NCBI RefSeq assembly: GCF_048544455.1 | Contig: NC_133530.1 | Span: 16,607,748 to 16,671,747, forward strand | Reading direction: 5' to 3' | Source: Silene latifolia | Taxonomy: Eukaryota > Streptophyta > Magnoliopsida > Caryophyllales > Caryophyllaceae | DNA: 64,000 bases | Shown here: piece after piece, positions 23,879 to 40,639 of the stretch | How the letters are laid out: each line of letters opens with the position of its first letter | Numbering within the stretch: position 1 is the stretch's first letter | Made by a program: the position numbers and the translations under genes | The notes under the pieces: model-generated | Seen by the model: only the letters and a program-made list of their open reading frames with translations | What the model was told of the DNA's origin: nothing | Databases searched by the model: none

Positions 23879-25753
23879 CACTACTACAAATCCAGGCAAC
23901 TACAACGCCCCTTTAACAACGAATATTCACGAAAATCACAATAGACGTTGTAGAATGTATGGCGCGAATTTTACTAAAATCAATTACAACGGGTATGGTT
24001 ATAAAACCCGTTGTTATTAGTTTTAACAACGGGTCACACATGCACAACCGTTGTTAATAATTTGGCGCAAAATTGGCGCAAAGTTAGTGAAAAGTAATCA
24101 CAACGGTTATTTTTGAAACCCGTTGTTAAAACTTATTTAACAACGGGTGTTTTCTACAACCGTTGTTAAAACATATTTCACAACGGTTGTTGTTTAATAA
24201 CCGTTGTCAATACCTTCCATACTATAAACCACACAAACACAAGTCTGCTGCAGCCACAAAACACAAACCTTAATACACAAACACAAACCCAACAGCAGCC
24301 AAACACAAACACAAACTTTCTCATCGTCTCTTTCTCATCGTCGCTTTATCTTCTCGCCGTCACTGTTGATTTCATCGTCTCTTTACGTACGTTCTGTAAT
24401 TATCAGGTTTGTTTCATCGTCATTATTTTATTGTTCTAATTATTTCATTTCAATGTATGTGTTTTTATCGACCATTAGGTTAGTTCAAAGATCTGCTAAT
24501 TATTTCATTTCCATGTATGTGTTTCTAATTATTTCATTTCCATCTTCTTTGGCGCCCTTCAGTACGGATCGAGCATAGTAAGAGTCTTAAGGATGATATA
24601 TCATTCATTTTGTTGGAGTTTGGAGTTTGTTTTGAAAGATTAAGGAGAGGGTTAATTTATTTGAAGTTTGTTTTAGCAGTTAGGGTTTGGAGAATATATT
24701 GAGATAATGGAAATGCATGTTAGTTGAGATAATGCAATGTATTTATACTAATGTGTGGGTTGAGTTGTTTTTTAATTAATATATATGTTAGGAAGTTGTG
24801 CCATATATGTTAGGAAGTTGTGCCATAATCAGATCTTGATGATGACTGATAGATCTATGGAGTTGAAAAAATGGAAGCAAATCAAACAAGCATAACTCAA
24901 CACTTTCAAAATGATCATTTCATTTAATTTTAAACCAAATACATTACAGCAATTATCAGAAATCAAAAGATGTATAATAAGTTTTAGGAACAACCCGGTT
25001 AAGCGTAAAAAGCGCTTCTCAACTGCCACCAATCACGCCACACGGTATACCGCTAACTTCCGGGTCATTGGCTTCATATTTTGCAATAACAGATTGAATA
25101 TATGCAAGGACACGACTTGCATGTGGAGATAAGGTTGGAAGAGTACAACTCAACATATCTCTGTTCTGCGACCAAGTTGCGAGTAATGTGGCCGACGAGG
25201 GTATGAAGATGATGATGATGATGATGAGGCTTTGTTGACAAGCCGGACCGCTTCACGCCTCTTAATCCAATAATTCCGTTGATGTTCAAGGGATGCTTTG
25301 ATTAATGGGTGTTGATCGTGAAGAAGCTTGGCGAGAACCTTCCCATCATCTTCAATCGTTTGTGTAAGTCATTCTTCGTTGTTGATAAAATTAGGGTTCA
25401 TTGCCATGTTGTTTCAATTAATGAATGTTAGTAAAGGATGCTTTAATATGTTAGTAAAGGATGCTTTAATATTTATAGCTAGTAATATTTAATTTAATTT
25501 TTTTTTATTTTTTAAGAACAAACAACAACGGTTATTTACAAACAACCCGTTGTTATAACTTTCCCCCCAAAATTGAGTCACACTTTCCACAACGGGTTTT
25601 TATACTTAAAACCGTTGTTAATATTTTTCACAACGGTTTCCTTAAGAAAACCAACCGTTGTTAAAACCTTTTACAACGGACGCTTTAACAACGTCCGCTT
25701 TTTTATATAAGAACGGTTTTTGACCGTTGTTATAGCTTGTATCTGTAGTAGTG
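23879..25753. mobile_element. Non-autonomous CACTA (En/Spm) element
   Basis: The ends are CACTACTACAAATCC and the reverse complement of CACTACTACAGATAC, with the 3-bp duplication AAT at 23876-23878 and 25754-25756. Subterminal arrays of AACAACGGGT and ACCGTTGTTA on both sides (about 23915-24210 and 25520-25735) are the usual transposase-binding repeats of the superfamily. No TNPA or TNPD gene is present. The centre has a CACAAACACAAAC/TTCTCATCGTC tract and, on the minus strand between about 24900 and 25410, remnants of a protein-like sequence. Confidence 0.93.
24980..25405 (-). pseudogene. Degenerate coding remnant inside the CACTA element
   Basis: From an ATG at about 25405 the minus strand reads MAMNPNFINNEE before a stop. 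A downstream frame then gives TQTIEDDGKVLAKLLHDQHP, an RNYWIKRREAVRLVNKA segment and a serine run. The frame shifts again around 25200. I do not recognise the family. It may be residual element-encoded sequence or a captured host fragment. Confidence 0.35.
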
Positions 25754-26319
25754 AATCTTAATTTTACGGTTGCTCTATTTATTAAAAGAATAGGTAATCT
25801 CAATCATTTTCCCGTCAAAATACATATTCTCAAAAAAGGAAACTCATGATAATAATGTCCCTTCACCAAATAAGTAAACTAATAATTACAATTTAATTTA
25901 TCTATTATATTTTCATTAAAATAAATCTTTTCATCAAATTAATATTATATTTTCACCAAACACTAATATTTAAATTACAATAAAATAAAATTGATATAAA
26001 ACTGTAAATTGCTAAATTTATTACTGGTGCTATAATTAGATGATGAGTTGACCCACAATTCGTATAAAAACAAAACTCTAAATCGTTGTCATTAGTTTCA
26101 TGACAAAAAAAATTGAACAAAAAATATAAATTGAAACTCATTAACTTTATGCTATAAAGATATTTTCTTTAAAATATATTTCAACTCATTAGTCAATTTT
26201 CTTAACTAATTTCCAGTTTCAACTTTTATTTATCAAAGCAAAATACAATAATGAAAAATGTAAACAATTATAAGGTACCAATATTATATAATTAATTTTA
26301 TGAAAATATTAAACTTTAA

Positions 26320-26353
26320 GTAGCATGCATATATTGCACGGGATCTAAACTAG
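26320..26353 (+). other. Helitron-like 3' terminus
   Basis: A short TGCA..TGCA hairpin (in GCATGCATATATTGCACGGG) is followed by GGATCTAAACTAG and then T, the hairpin-plus-CTAG|T pattern of Helitron 3' ends. The 39.9-kb site has almost the same tail (GGGATCTCAACTAGT). The 5' end was not located. From 25757 to here the DNA is AT-rich and non-coding. Confidence 0.5.
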
Positions 26354-26605
26354 TATTTATTCAACCAAATTAAATGCAATACTAAACTAATCACACTTTA
26401 AAGAAAAGCATCGTTAATAACAAGTACAACTTGGCATTGCATGTGGGGTGCAATTTCAGCAATCTAAGCAATTAATTAACGTCTATAAAATGGATTAAAA
26501 TCTAATACAAATTCCAACAATTGTAAAGCAAATTACATAACAATTTAAAAAACACTTAAAAAAAAAATATTTTTTTTCCTTTGTTTTTTCGGGCATAGAC
26601 AAAAA

Positions 26606-28692
<2,087 letters not shown>

Positions 28693-31600
28693 TTCTCACC
28701 TTAATAAGTACTAGTAGATCATTAGATCATATATTTATTTATATAATTATATGTAATCAAATTATTAATAATGTGATTTTTGTTGTGATTAATTATTTGT
28801 TTTAATAACAATAAAATAAGGCTACATGAGTATATTTATGTTTAACCTATGTATCTCCTTTATGATTGAGTATCGTGTTGTACAACAAGTCTGGTTTGTG
28901 ACGGTCACAAGCCTTGTGAGTTGTGACGTCTCACACCCTTCAATTTTTTACATTACTTGAATCAAGTATGAGTCGTTACAAGCTTCTGACGATGACAAGT
29001 AAGAATTTATGGTGTGTGTAAAAAATTGTTATTGTAATCTATCCGGGCCATGAAGTTTTTTTTTTCTCTTGCTATTTTGCATTAACATTTATCTATTATG
29101 TGATACTCCCTTTGACTCAACTGGTTATTACGTTAGATTAAAATACTCCTCTCAATCAGTAGAATAAAAACGTAAAGAATCAATTCAATCGGAGTAGTTA
29201 TTATAGTTATAAGTATCACCTCAATTGGGTAAGAAAAGGTTGAATGTAAGCAAACCAAAGATCAAGAGTATCACATGAGTGCATGTTCACTATTTTTCCG
29301 TGTCTCATCTTATGTCGCACTGTAAGGGATATAATCGAATTATCTTGTGTTCATTGGTTCCGAATATGGTATCTCTATGTAAGAGTGCCTTAAAATTAAA
29401 TCCTAGCAACTGATTCATTGAGTAATGAATCAAGATGTGATCTTTGAAAAGATAATCTTACATTGTCCAAGGTTGACTATGTTAAGTCAAACCATGACTT
29501 TTTGAAAGTCAGGCATCTCAAGTCATGACTTCGAAAGTCAATGTCCCGTCTTAATGGGCAAAATTGGAACTCTAGAAAAGATCTGTTGGGTGAGGAGTAA
29601 ATTGGCACACCACCACTAGGGAGGACGACAACCTCCTCATATTGCCTTTACGATCTCCCCTTCATCAACCTATGTCCTACCAATATTCTTGCATAGAATA
29701 CATTTTTGCGACAACTTCTGTTCAAATGTGAATCTAAGTGAACAGATGAAGAACAAATTCCGATCATCTTAAAAGAAGTCGCACCCCAAAAAGATTTGTG
29801 CATTGTTGTAGGCTACGATCCAAACTCAACTTTGTGAGATAGTCTTTGCTTATTGGGCAAAGTCGCGTGTGTAGTACTCATGACATGGTTTCAAAACACA
29901 TCAGAATAAATATAGCGCTTGTGGCTAAGAACGAGGACACAATAGTTCTAGGAAAGAACAATATATTGACTCATAAAATGCAGTCAGTTGCAGAATTGGC
30001 AAACGAACTTACTACAAAGCCAGCACAAAACTGCGATAACAAATTGTTATCCGGTCTGATTCGAAGTACAGTCAAGACTCTGGACAGCCACCTTGCCAAT
30101 GCTCTGCAGTCTGCAAGTCATGCTTTAAAGCCGTTGATCCATCAAACTGATAACAGGGGAACCAATATGAGAATTACAATATAGTCACGTCATTTTGACG
30201 AATTAAATCATTTCTAGAAGTAACCAGCACAACAGTTACTCAGAAACGGCTTGGGTTGGGTCACATGTTACCTCAGGTTGTTCGGGTTGGAATGGGCTTG
30301 GATGTGGTGGATTAGGTTATATAGGGTATCGATCAAAATCGTGTTGGGTTTGGTTCATCAATCTAAACCGACTGACCGATACTAAATTTGCTCCCTAGAA
30401 ATAAGAAAATAAACCATGATTGAATCAATAAAAGGAAAAATTCATCCCGAATTCTGTTTTTTTTTATTTCAGTAGTCTTCAAACGACAGCATTTTCAACG
30501 ACAGCCTAAAATGTACATCATCAGTCTATTCACAGAACTCTTCCCCAACTCGCTTTAAACTCAATATGAAGTAGTAGGTCACTGGTCAGACAACAGTTTT
30601 GATAAACCAAATGTGACTTTATATTGTAACTTTGCAAATATTTGGAGAGAATGGTCAAAGTTGATCATCAAAATCAAAAAGAGATAATATAACATGTCCT
30701 ACATAACTGAGTCATGTTCATAGAAAATCGCTTACCTCGTCATACTGAAGAAAATTGTTGGAATGAACATTCCAGGATGAACCAATAGTTCTTGCAAAAT
30801 CCCTAATGCTACAACATGAATTTCAAAAGGCTGAAATTCGATCTGAGCTCTAAAAGAGAAAGAAGCCGACCCAAGTTCGCTCAGGTTTCCTAGAGAAATG
30901 TTCATCCACTTGGTTATTGTGACTCATTCTGAGGTGATAGATTATTGGACTTCATTTGCTGTTTCAAACATCACTTGATTGTTAGAAAGGCAATCGAAAG
31001 CACTAAAGAGCATAAATTATTATCGGGTAGGTAGTAAAACAAACAAGGTACAACCGAAAATGGTCAATAGAATGGAGAGCGGCTAAATCAGTATTAAAGG
31101 AGTATTATCTACTGTTCATTATGAAACCCAAATCATTACTCCAGATTATCATACAGAAGTAAGTCAAAGCAGTGAGACTGAATCAATTCTTAAACTGCAA
31201 TTAATATACATCCAGGTTCCATTTCCCATTACGCAATTGTCAATCTGGGAATCTGGGTCACCCGAAAACATTCTTTTGTGTTGGTCAAAAGTCAAAACAA
31301 AGGTAAGGTTGTGTACATCCGACCCCCTACTGCGCCACATGCATAGCCCTTGAGGCATTAAGTAATGTTTTTGTAACCAATGTGTATTAAACATGGCTCT
31401 CAGTTTTTGCAGGATGATAACAGCATCTAAATAAGCTCACCTCAATATTATGTTGTTTAAAGAATTACCATAAACATATAAACGTAACTGCGAACATATG
31501 ATTCTCGCTTTCGGTGTGTAATAGCTCATTTATTTAAATGTTATTAGTTTAATGACCTTAATCACGATACACCATAATTTGCACACTCAAGACCTGACAT

Positions 31601-31746
31601 ACCTCTATGAGTCTATCAGCATTAAATCCCAATGCTTGACAACGTGTTACCACACAATAGCAAAGATGCTTTATCTAATCTTAACAAAAACCACACAAGA
31701 ACAAGATGGCGCTAAAGTTGTTCAAGTATTAAGGTTGCAGAATCAC
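28693..31746. other. Intergenic / 3' region, no firm gene
   Basis: The stretch contains a degenerate Stowaway-like remnant near 29103-29205 (ACTCCCTTTGACTCAACTGG to CAATCGGAGTAG) and a 112-codon plus-strand ORF at 29846-30184. The ORF has no motif I recognise and no clear promoter. The stretch also includes the 3' end of the Rab-GAP gene, whose terminal exon should be on the minus strand left of 31747. A candidate tail after TTATTTAG at about 31432 encodes only eight residues before a stop and is not secure. Confidence 0.4.
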
Positions 31747-34700
31747 CTTATACAGATATTTTTTCCGGAGCTTGATTGCAGTTCGTATACATCTTCTGAC
31801 TTTAATCTTCAACATATTATCGTTAAATATCTACATAACAATATGATGCAGACTGCGTCAGTTACATTTTACAAAGATGCGAAAAGGAGATTAAGTGCCA
31901 TGGAAAAAATATATGTATGGAGCATAGTACAATGTTGTAAGTTAGGTGAGAATAAAAACCTTTATCAAATCATCAAGCGAACGAGCATCTTTAATGATCT
32001 TCTGACGGTTTAAGATAAGAATTGATGCCACACAAAAAACAGGCAATTCGTCTTCCCTATTCCTTGATACTGAGAACTCTGTGCGTTCGTGCATGCGATC
32101 ATTTCGAGACCATAAAGACTTGGTTAAACCGCAAAATGAATGATTGGATGTCAAGGCCTTCATCACCTCCTCATCAGAGACGGAGTGTTCAATATTTGCA
32201 TCTTTTTCTATTGATCCGCCAAGTGAGCTTTCTTCTTCTGCATCCTTCCTTTCCTCTACGACATCAGTGCCTAGATCATCAGGCAGTTGTAAAACCAAAG
32301 GTTCGAGACACCAGTCCGCCAAATTCCAGGTCAAGGACTCTTCAAAATCAGCAGCCCACATCATCTGAATTCATTAACATTTTGAAATCTTAATATAATT
32401 ATGGAGGATCTAAACTAAAAAGTTTGCTTCTAAAGTAAATCTAAAGAAGGTATATGTCATCTAAAGTACCACGGTTAAAAGTTCAAACCTCAAATATAAA
32501 AATGTTGCTCTTGAACCTACCACACATCAATATCCGAACCACTTTCCATTAAAAATAGCAAACACATGCTGAAGCACAATAATTATTTCACATGACTTTG
32601 AACAATACCACACGTAAAACAAGTCCTACATAAATAAGGTGACAGGAAGTCTCAAGAATTCCAGAGAACAAACCTCCCACATACGAAGAGATTCACTAAA
32701 TGATAATTCGCGGCGGAAGAGCACAAGCAGCATCCGGAAGGCAAAGTGAAGACTTTCGGCACCTATATTCGATAGATGTGAAAACATTTCTCTATCGGTG
32801 AATTTCAGGATGCACCAAAGTGTTTGCAGCTGCTTCATGACTCCCGTTTCTCCTTCCATCCGGAAATTCTCTCGCTAAAAGAGCCAATAAACTTAAGTGA
32901 GAAAAGACTTGGTAAAAATTAAGCTAGAAGAGTGTGCAAAGAGCAGCAGTCAGACCGTTCGGCGAATAAGCATCTCAAAGCACCAAAATGCATCAGCGTC
33001 ATTCTCAAAGAGGACAACAAATGGAGATAGTAAGTCACTCATCCCTGCACCACAGATTAACACCACACACCAAATTAAAAAGAACAAATTCAATCAGAAA
33101 AAAAAAACATAATTTAATTTCAATTCCATGATTATAAATTCTAATCAAGAAAAATTATTAACCTTGGCAGTATCCTGTCTCAGGATCAACCCATGCATAA
33201 ACAGCGAGAATATCCGACATCCTGGCCAAATTCTTCGGGTCCTCGTAAAACTCCAAATGACTATCAGTTCTAACCACATCAACCACTGACAACATACAAG
33301 ATCTCTTACATTAGATAAACACACTTGAGAAACAAATAGAAAGCAAACACAAAGTTAAATGTTTTTTCTGTCTTACCTATACGATGCAGAGTCCAGAGCC
33401 ACTCAGATACTTTATCTTCACTAGATCCTCCTCTTGGGCCATTGCTTGAATATAACTCCGCTGCTTCTGGAACGTCAGATATTCTCAATCTATTTATTAC
33501 TTTATGTTTGTACTTCTGAATATCACGGTGTAATATTTGCTCGTGCGTTTCCTCATATTGGCTGTTAGTCATTTCAATTTCAGAACTTGTGGAATGTCGT
33601 AAACTGTCAGATGGTGAACCATTTGATTCAACCATTAATTCTTCATCATTAAAAAGATGAACACTGTGCATTCTCTCGTCGTCGATTCTCACTTTCCGTT
33701 GTGTAGAATTTCCATCATCATCATCGCTTCTTCCAAACAAATCCGTGACTGGTAAGGGTGGAAAATCAAAATAATCATCTAGTGGATATCCAGTTTCAGA
33801 GGGTTGTCCCCTAAATTTCATGGAGCTGAAGTTAAATTTGGCAGGGCTAGGCATGAGGCAAGATGAGTCATAAGCAGCACTGTCAATGTTTTCTCTCACG
33901 CTAACAATGTCAGAAGAATCACTAGAGCTATCCCTTTGGGGTGTGTATGTTGTATCTGTACAGTTGTTATTTCTATCATAGTTATCATAACGTGTGTTAC
34001 TATTGTCATTAGAAGCTTGTTTCTCTTCAGACTCCGCATCTCTATTCCTGTCAACTTTAGAATAAGTCCGCACGTCCATAATTTTAGAACCGACAACATA
34101 GGCAAGTGAACCAGTTCCTATGCTTGAATGCATCTTCTGGCATTGCTTCACTAGTTCTTCATATCGTTCCCTGAACGATCGATTTTTAAATGCAAGCAAA
34201 CAGTAAGTCATATCTTTCAATTGTGTTAGGATCCAGTGGAAACTAACTCTACCACGTAAACTTTACCTAAGTATATAAAACATTTATTCCTTAATTATGT
34301 GCACTCACGAATATACTTAAAACATATTGTATTTTCCATTCATAGCAACCCAACAAACTCCACCAAAAAAATAACTCTATTGGATCCAAAGTCCAAACCC
34401 TTATCAATAACTGCTAATATATATTTTGTTTTCTCAGGCATTTTCACCATTTTAACTTTTGAGGTAGTAATTTAGGGGAAAAGATGAAGACTGATCTTTC
34501 AGTACTTTCCCTAGCCTGCGTAAAAGTTGGAGGGATAGAAAAAAGATTACCAAATCATGAATAAGCAAACCAAGATATAGAAACATGGTCAAATAGAACA
34601 TGCTCTCTTTCCATTTATGATTACACATAGAACAATTGTACATTTGTACTTAATCGTAATAAAATAGGTTTATATTCATTCAGATAGCTACATCTGGTGT

Positions 34701-37700
34701 CGAAATAAATATAATTCCGTAGCACTTGCATCCCCTAACTAGAGGCTGTGACTGTGACAAATATTCATAAATGTCCCACACAGTAAAGAAAGCAAGCAGA
34801 CAATAAAATTCTGCTACTAAAGGTGGTAACAAATGTTACGGAGTAATAAATTGGTTCAGTAATCAGTATTCTGAGCTGAATAAATCAAAATATATGAAAT
34901 CATGTCTCGATAATTACGCATCATGCAAACAATAATTTATAAAAGATATAGCACATCTGGTCAGGAAGAATTTTGCTAAATATCTATACATATGGTTGGT
35001 CCTAAATAGCTACATGGGATAACATATTAATATAGAGCTACTATCCTACATAATACACTTTCACATCAGTATGGTCCTGAAAATGCACAGAATAACTAAA
35101 AGTGAAAGAGGAGAACCTTCGGGCTGCTCTCAGCCGCTTACGGTACTCTCTGCTACTGCCCAATGCATAACATCCAAGAAGGAATTCCCAAACTTCTGGC
35201 CTTATAGATGGATCAACACCCTACAATGAGAGGCAATAAATTAAGTTAGATTTCTGCAGAATTTTCCAGGGGACATAAGCACATGATTAGCCTTTTGAGA
35301 TTCACAACATCCATTAATAAATAACATACAAGAGAAATAAATGTGTATTAGAAATTTATTACCAAAAAAAAATTGTTTTGAGATTATTCTTGAAAAATAT
35401 CTCTACAGCTGTGTGATGTCCAGAAATTAGTAACACCAAGGGATGAGTCTTTTAGTCTCGTTGAGTTAACTAGAGTCTAAATCTAGAACCTCAAACCAGC
35501 CTGTAAAGGTGCTAGACTCAGTTGTATGCATCACAAAACAACTCAATTAAATCAAATAAAAATAAATTATCAGCTCCACTTCTGCCCTCACTAGTGTTTA
35601 AGACGCAAAACTCGATAATTAGATTTGTCAGCACAAATGTAATTTGTTCTATGCTGTACATGCAACAAGTGGCAGCAAGCTTGAACCTTGACAGCTTAAG
35701 GGAGAGAGAATCATAAAAGATGAGAGTCGGAGAAAAACATAATACATGTTCATGCCAAAATAGGCCAGAACATAATTTAACCAAAAAAAAAAACAGATAC
35801 TGCAGGCCATGTATAAACTATGTCCTCGAAGAAGCAAAGGTAAAGAGCAGTCAAACGCACCCCAAGGATAATCAGCTTTAGTGCCTTCTGAAAACCGAGA
35901 ACCTTCCCATCACTGTCAAAAACTGTCTGCCATTTCTCTAGCTTAAGCATTTTGTTCACCTGCAATGCCATAAAAAGGCAAAAGAAAATCATATCAACCA
36001 AAGAGAAACTTGGTGCAACATCAGAGCCGTAATCACAAATGATTTAGGGTCAGCTAATATGAATCATTCTTTAGAACAGTCATTGAAAAACCACACATCT
36101 TAAAACACGATGAGAGAAAAAAGAAAAGAGTGAAAAGATCATGGGAAGGGAAACATCATACAAAAGTCAATCTAAACCTAACAGAAATTGATGTGCTTTA
36201 ACAAATTATCCTCCTACGTCTTTTTGTTTTTTACATTTATTTTGGCAGTGAACCAGTCTACATAAGGAAACCAACCGCAAAATATACCATATCTGGTACA
36301 AGGATAGGCAATGGGTAATGATGAAATACAAATTACATGGCAACTGTAATTATTGAAGTAAATGTAGTGATTTTTTTATCACAACCCGAGGAAACCGTGA
36401 GTAGGGCAAGGATAATCCTACTATTTTTTTTAAAAGAAATGAAAACCCCGCTACTAACCAGTTCAATATGAGTTATGAAGTGATTAAAGCATATTAGGAA
36501 AAAAAACACAGAATTTAAGTGGCGAGAGCGCATGTGCATCTTATTTTAAATATCGGAATGGCATATTTATGAAGATAGCTAGGCAGATCGATAAAAGAAA
36601 CCAGTTGATCAAAGATTCAGCGCGCCTGCTTGTCTGTTACTATTCCCTTTTGATATATAGAATGATATTTAGGTGACACTATCTGCCAGATGCAAAAAGG
36701 AATTGGAAAAATCCATCCCTTCAAAGCAACTCGTGTTAAATTGCTCTTAATCACTTGAGACAGGAAATACCATGCCCTCATTTGCCAAAACATGCATTTT
36801 TTTCGCAAGATAAAACTGAACTCAGAGTCTTTTGACTTCTTTCCATAATTCTACTGTCATGTAGAATACGAGAAAGACAACTAACTATTAGCTAGGGGTT
36901 AGTTAAAGATCTCCACAAGGGATGGTAATGGAAACAGCCAACTTTAAGATGCAAAAAAAAACTAATTTAGCTGCGAGAATTCATTTAATGGACTTGAAAG
37001 AGAACTTGAAATCAAAAAAATTGCATTCAACCTTAAACTCCTGATTTCATGTGAACTGGACTTTAGTCCTCTGCAAACTTTTTATGTGAGATCTAAGAAT
37101 ATGGTACGCCTGACTTCTGATCCCAAAGTAAATGCACTAGGTTGAAGTTTTGGTATGGTACAAAAAAAAATTACAAAAAGGTTGTCTTACAACCACCACA
37201 ACCTTTATAGGTGATGGAGGAAGGCAAGAGTCCCCCATGTCGTAAACCATAGAACTCACTCTCTGTAGATTTTCACCTGGTGCTCCACAACCCCATCGCT
37301 TGTCAAGGCACTCAACAGACATCAATTTTATACATTCACCTTCTCTCCCCCTACAATTTGACAAGATTCAACAAATCCAATTCAATACCGATTTCCCACA
37401 GAATCATATTTCAACAACATAGTAGCACTAAAATACTTGATCTTGACAAAAATTTCTTACAGAACTTTTAGCTAAAATACAGAAGCAGTGGACGACTGGC
37501 CGGAGGGATGTTGTTAGGGGTGGGGTCTCAACTCTCAAGGCCCAAGTTTTGAATTTTACGATATAAAATGTCGGTTTGGACTTTGGATAAAAAAATTATC
37601 CATTTTGCAATGAAATTGCCCAATTTAAGACCCTGATTTCTCTAGCAACACCACCATACACTCATACAGAAGCCTACCATAACTCGAAAATGAGAGTACA

Positions 37701-38582
37701 ATCTTCAGCTTTGAAACTAAGAGTCTAGTGCAAGTCTTAACACTTCATCAAAAGCCCTCATTTTGCTACTCAACAACACATTAACCTCATTTCCTCTAAA
37801 ACCATGTGCCCTAAAACCCCCGTGCCTCAATGACTCCCACAAATTGCAGGGTAAGGGGCATAGTTCATTAAAATCTACACAACACTAATCACTAGAACAC
37901 ATAATTCTACTTAAACAAACATAATTCTACACAACTTTTGCTACTCAACCACACATTAAACTCATTTCCTCTAAAACCATGTGCCTATCAACCAACATTA
38001 CCCCACTGCCTCAACGACTCCTGCAAATTGCAGAGTAATAGGCAGTCGGATCACGAGCCTAACTCTTTAAAATTAACAAAATACTGATCACTAGAACACA
38101 TAATTCTACCCACAAAATCAAAAATAACACAGCTTCAACCCATCAACACAACATTACCCCAATGCCTCGAGGACTCCCGCAAATTGCAGGGTAAGGGACG
38201 GTCGGATCACGAGCATAACTCATTAAAATTCACTCAACACTGATCACTTAAACAGATAATACTACTCAAACAATCATAATTTCCAACATTTCAACACATC
38301 AATTAGCTTGAATCATCCAACTACTCTCAATAATTTTCCAACAAATCAAAATCAACCCAACAATACCCAGCTAAGAAAGATCAAATCTTTGATCATGGGC
38401 ATTCATTAAAAAAATATTCAACATTGATCTGATCAAAATGGCAATAAAATATAAACGATCAAAATATAGTAAGAGAAATAAAATGCAAGAGAAAAAAAAG
38501 GGAAATGTTAAACCTGAGAACAAATGAAGGAAATGAAGGTTGTGAAGAATAATGGAGATCGATTGATGAGCTTCTTCGCCAT
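31747..38582 (-). CDS. TBC-domain Rab GTPase-activating protein (Gyp1-like)
   Basis: Nine minus-strand exons with GT-AG borders and consistent phases are visible: 38514-38582 (ATG at 38582), 35861-35959, 35117-35220, 33377-34170, 33163-33285, 32956-33044, 32674-32874, 31960-32364 and 31747-31830. They give 656 codons. The protein has an N-terminal GVDPSIRPEVWEFLLGCY block, a long acidic Ser/Asn-rich insert (exon 4), then the TBC catalytic part. That part has VVDVVRTDSHLEFYED (DxxR arginine finger), GYCQGMSDLLSPFVVLFEND (glutamine finger), AFWCFEMLIRRT and FAFRMLLVLFRRELSF. A basic KVRRCIRTAIKLRKKYLYK segment closes exon 9. Such proteins accelerate GTP hydrolysis by Rab/Ypt proteins in vesicle traffic. 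The stop codon lies in a further exon not securely found. Exon 1 joins exon 2 in phase but is the least conserved part. Confidence 0.9.
37790..38275. repeat. Three diverged tandem repeats in intron 1 of the Rab-GAP gene
   Basis: Three units of roughly 130-190 bp each carry a GACTCCCACAAATTGCAGGG-like word followed by TTAAAAT, then GATCACTAGAACACATAATT. They start near 37828, 38010 and 38165. The second and third share GGTCGGATCACGAGC-like text. No coding role is apparent. Confidence 0.7.
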
Positions 38583-39879
38583 TTACACACACAGATACAT
38601 TACACATACAGGTGTGGGAAGACCGTTTTTTTACCCTTTCTCTCTCTTCTTTTTCTACCACTTGACTTTTTTTTTTTTTTTTTTAACAATTTACCTCGTG
38701 TTGTAGTTGGATAAATAAGGAAAAAATTTAGCATGTCAGTTAGGCGGATATTGGTGAATTGAGTTATTGTACGAGTATTTTTATACTGCTAACTCCAATT
38801 TTTTCCGTCAAAAATATAGGAGTATTTTTTAAAAGGAATTTTCTAAAATGTGTTCTAAGGAACATGTTAATAATTCTTAAAAGGAAAGTTTAACAATAAA
38901 TATCATGAAAAATTGAAATAATAAATCAATTTTTCAGATTTTAATACCATATTTATTGTTAAACTTTTCTTTTAAAAACTACTTCGTATTTAATATGTGC
39001 CTTCGAAAAAACCTTCCTAAAATCAGCTTTAGTATTTTTAACATTTACTATAGGTTGGATGATATTAGGCATAATCTTTTATAAATGTAAATATTTATAA
39101 CATTTTTAATCCCCACTAAACTAAAAGAATAAGAATTGCTCACAATTTTCCCGCTCAATTGATTAACAAACATGGTGGGCCCACATTAAAATTATGGCTT
39201 TTACTTTAATTTATTGACTAAAGATTGCATTTACCGAATAAAATATTACAATCAAATCAAATGTCAACTAGAAATAGGCTTAACACGCCATTATTCACGC
39301 TTAATTTCAATACCCGTAGTATACTAATTTGTTCTTTTTTAAGTTGGTGGCTGGAGTTGATAAGGTTTCAATTTTATTTGCTTTCTTTTTTTCTAAAATA
39401 AATTGTACTCTTTTTTTTTTATTATTTTTTTTTTATTTTTTTTTTATTTTAAGTTAACTAATCCTTATTAATATGGGTTGTTCTTAATCTAATTTTTTCT
39501 ATTAAAAATAAAAGAAAAAACTCAAAAAGAATATAGGGGTAAATAGTATTTTTATTTGTTTGTAGATCGTCCTTCTAGATATGTCGTATATTGTTTATAT
39601 ATGTTTCCGTTATAAGAAGATCAATATGCGCTTTATAATAACAAGAGTACTGACCTTATATTAGATTATGTTATTCCATAATAGTCAGCTATTATTATTT
39701 TTAATATTAAAAATAGTTTCACACAAAAATAACTTAATCTAAAAGTCCTTTTGAATAGTAAACCTTTTTTTTTATAGTTTTACTAGCATTATAATCAGTA
39801 CATTACAACATACTATTATAACTACAAATCATTTATGTAAAAAAATTTAATTTTTACAAGCTCAATTATTTAACCCTCA

Positions 39880-39913
39880 CAAATGTCGTGCTTTAGCACG
39901 GGATCTCAACTAG
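39880..39913 (+). other. Helitron-like 3' terminus
   Basis: The hairpin CGTGCTTTAGCACG is followed by GGATCTCAACTAG and T (CTAG at 39910-39913). The tail matches the 26.35-kb site. The 5' end is not identified; the AT-rich DNA from about 38600 has no gene and may be its body. Confidence 0.55.
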
Positions 39914-40639
39914 TTCCCCACAAATTTATCTACGGTCTTTTTATGAAACAAATTATATTTTTTTGTTCAAAGAATTTTACGATAACAAATCGTTGACATT
40001 TTATGATAAGTTGCGGCTTAAAAATATGTTATTAATAAAAATTAACAAAATAACATCATTACTTTGTCGGAAGAAGAAAAACTTTCATCAAAAATACTCA
40101 ATTCATGACTTCTTACGATTTTAATTTTTCAAATCAAAATACACTGATAAGAAACATGAAAATAGATGAGTTGTCAATTTAAAATATATAAATAATACAC
40201 TAAAAAAGTAAAATACTATATATACCGTGTATAAATCAATTAGTTATTGTATAACTCGATGTTTGTTGATGAAAATATGTTCTGTTAAAATTTTACTAGA
40301 AAAAACTCGTAAGAAAAAAATGCAACATTTTCGATTAAAACGATCTTAAAACATACTCCCTCCTATTCTCAATAAATGTCTCATTTGGAGGAGGGCACAA
40401 ATATTAAGGAATAATGATAAAGAATGAAATGTTAAAGGTAGGGGTAAGATTATAGGAGAGAGGGTGTTATAATTAAGAGGGTAATTTGATAATGAAATGC
40501 TAATGATTCCCTCCTTTTTTACACACCAACTGATTTCCCACCAAAACTAACCAAACTTGGCTGAAATTTTGTTTTTTCATTACACGGTTGCGATATACAG
40601 ACGGTTTCGCTTACAAATAAAATGACATTATAATTATTA

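Noticed and set aside
29846-30184. 112-codon ORF as a confirmed gene
   Set aside because: No recognisable domain, promoter or splice context. Kept only as a note in the intergenic entry.
31552-32393. Plus-strand ORFs of 153 and 123 codons
   Set aside because: They are antisense shadows of Rab-GAP exons 8 and 9 on the minus strand.
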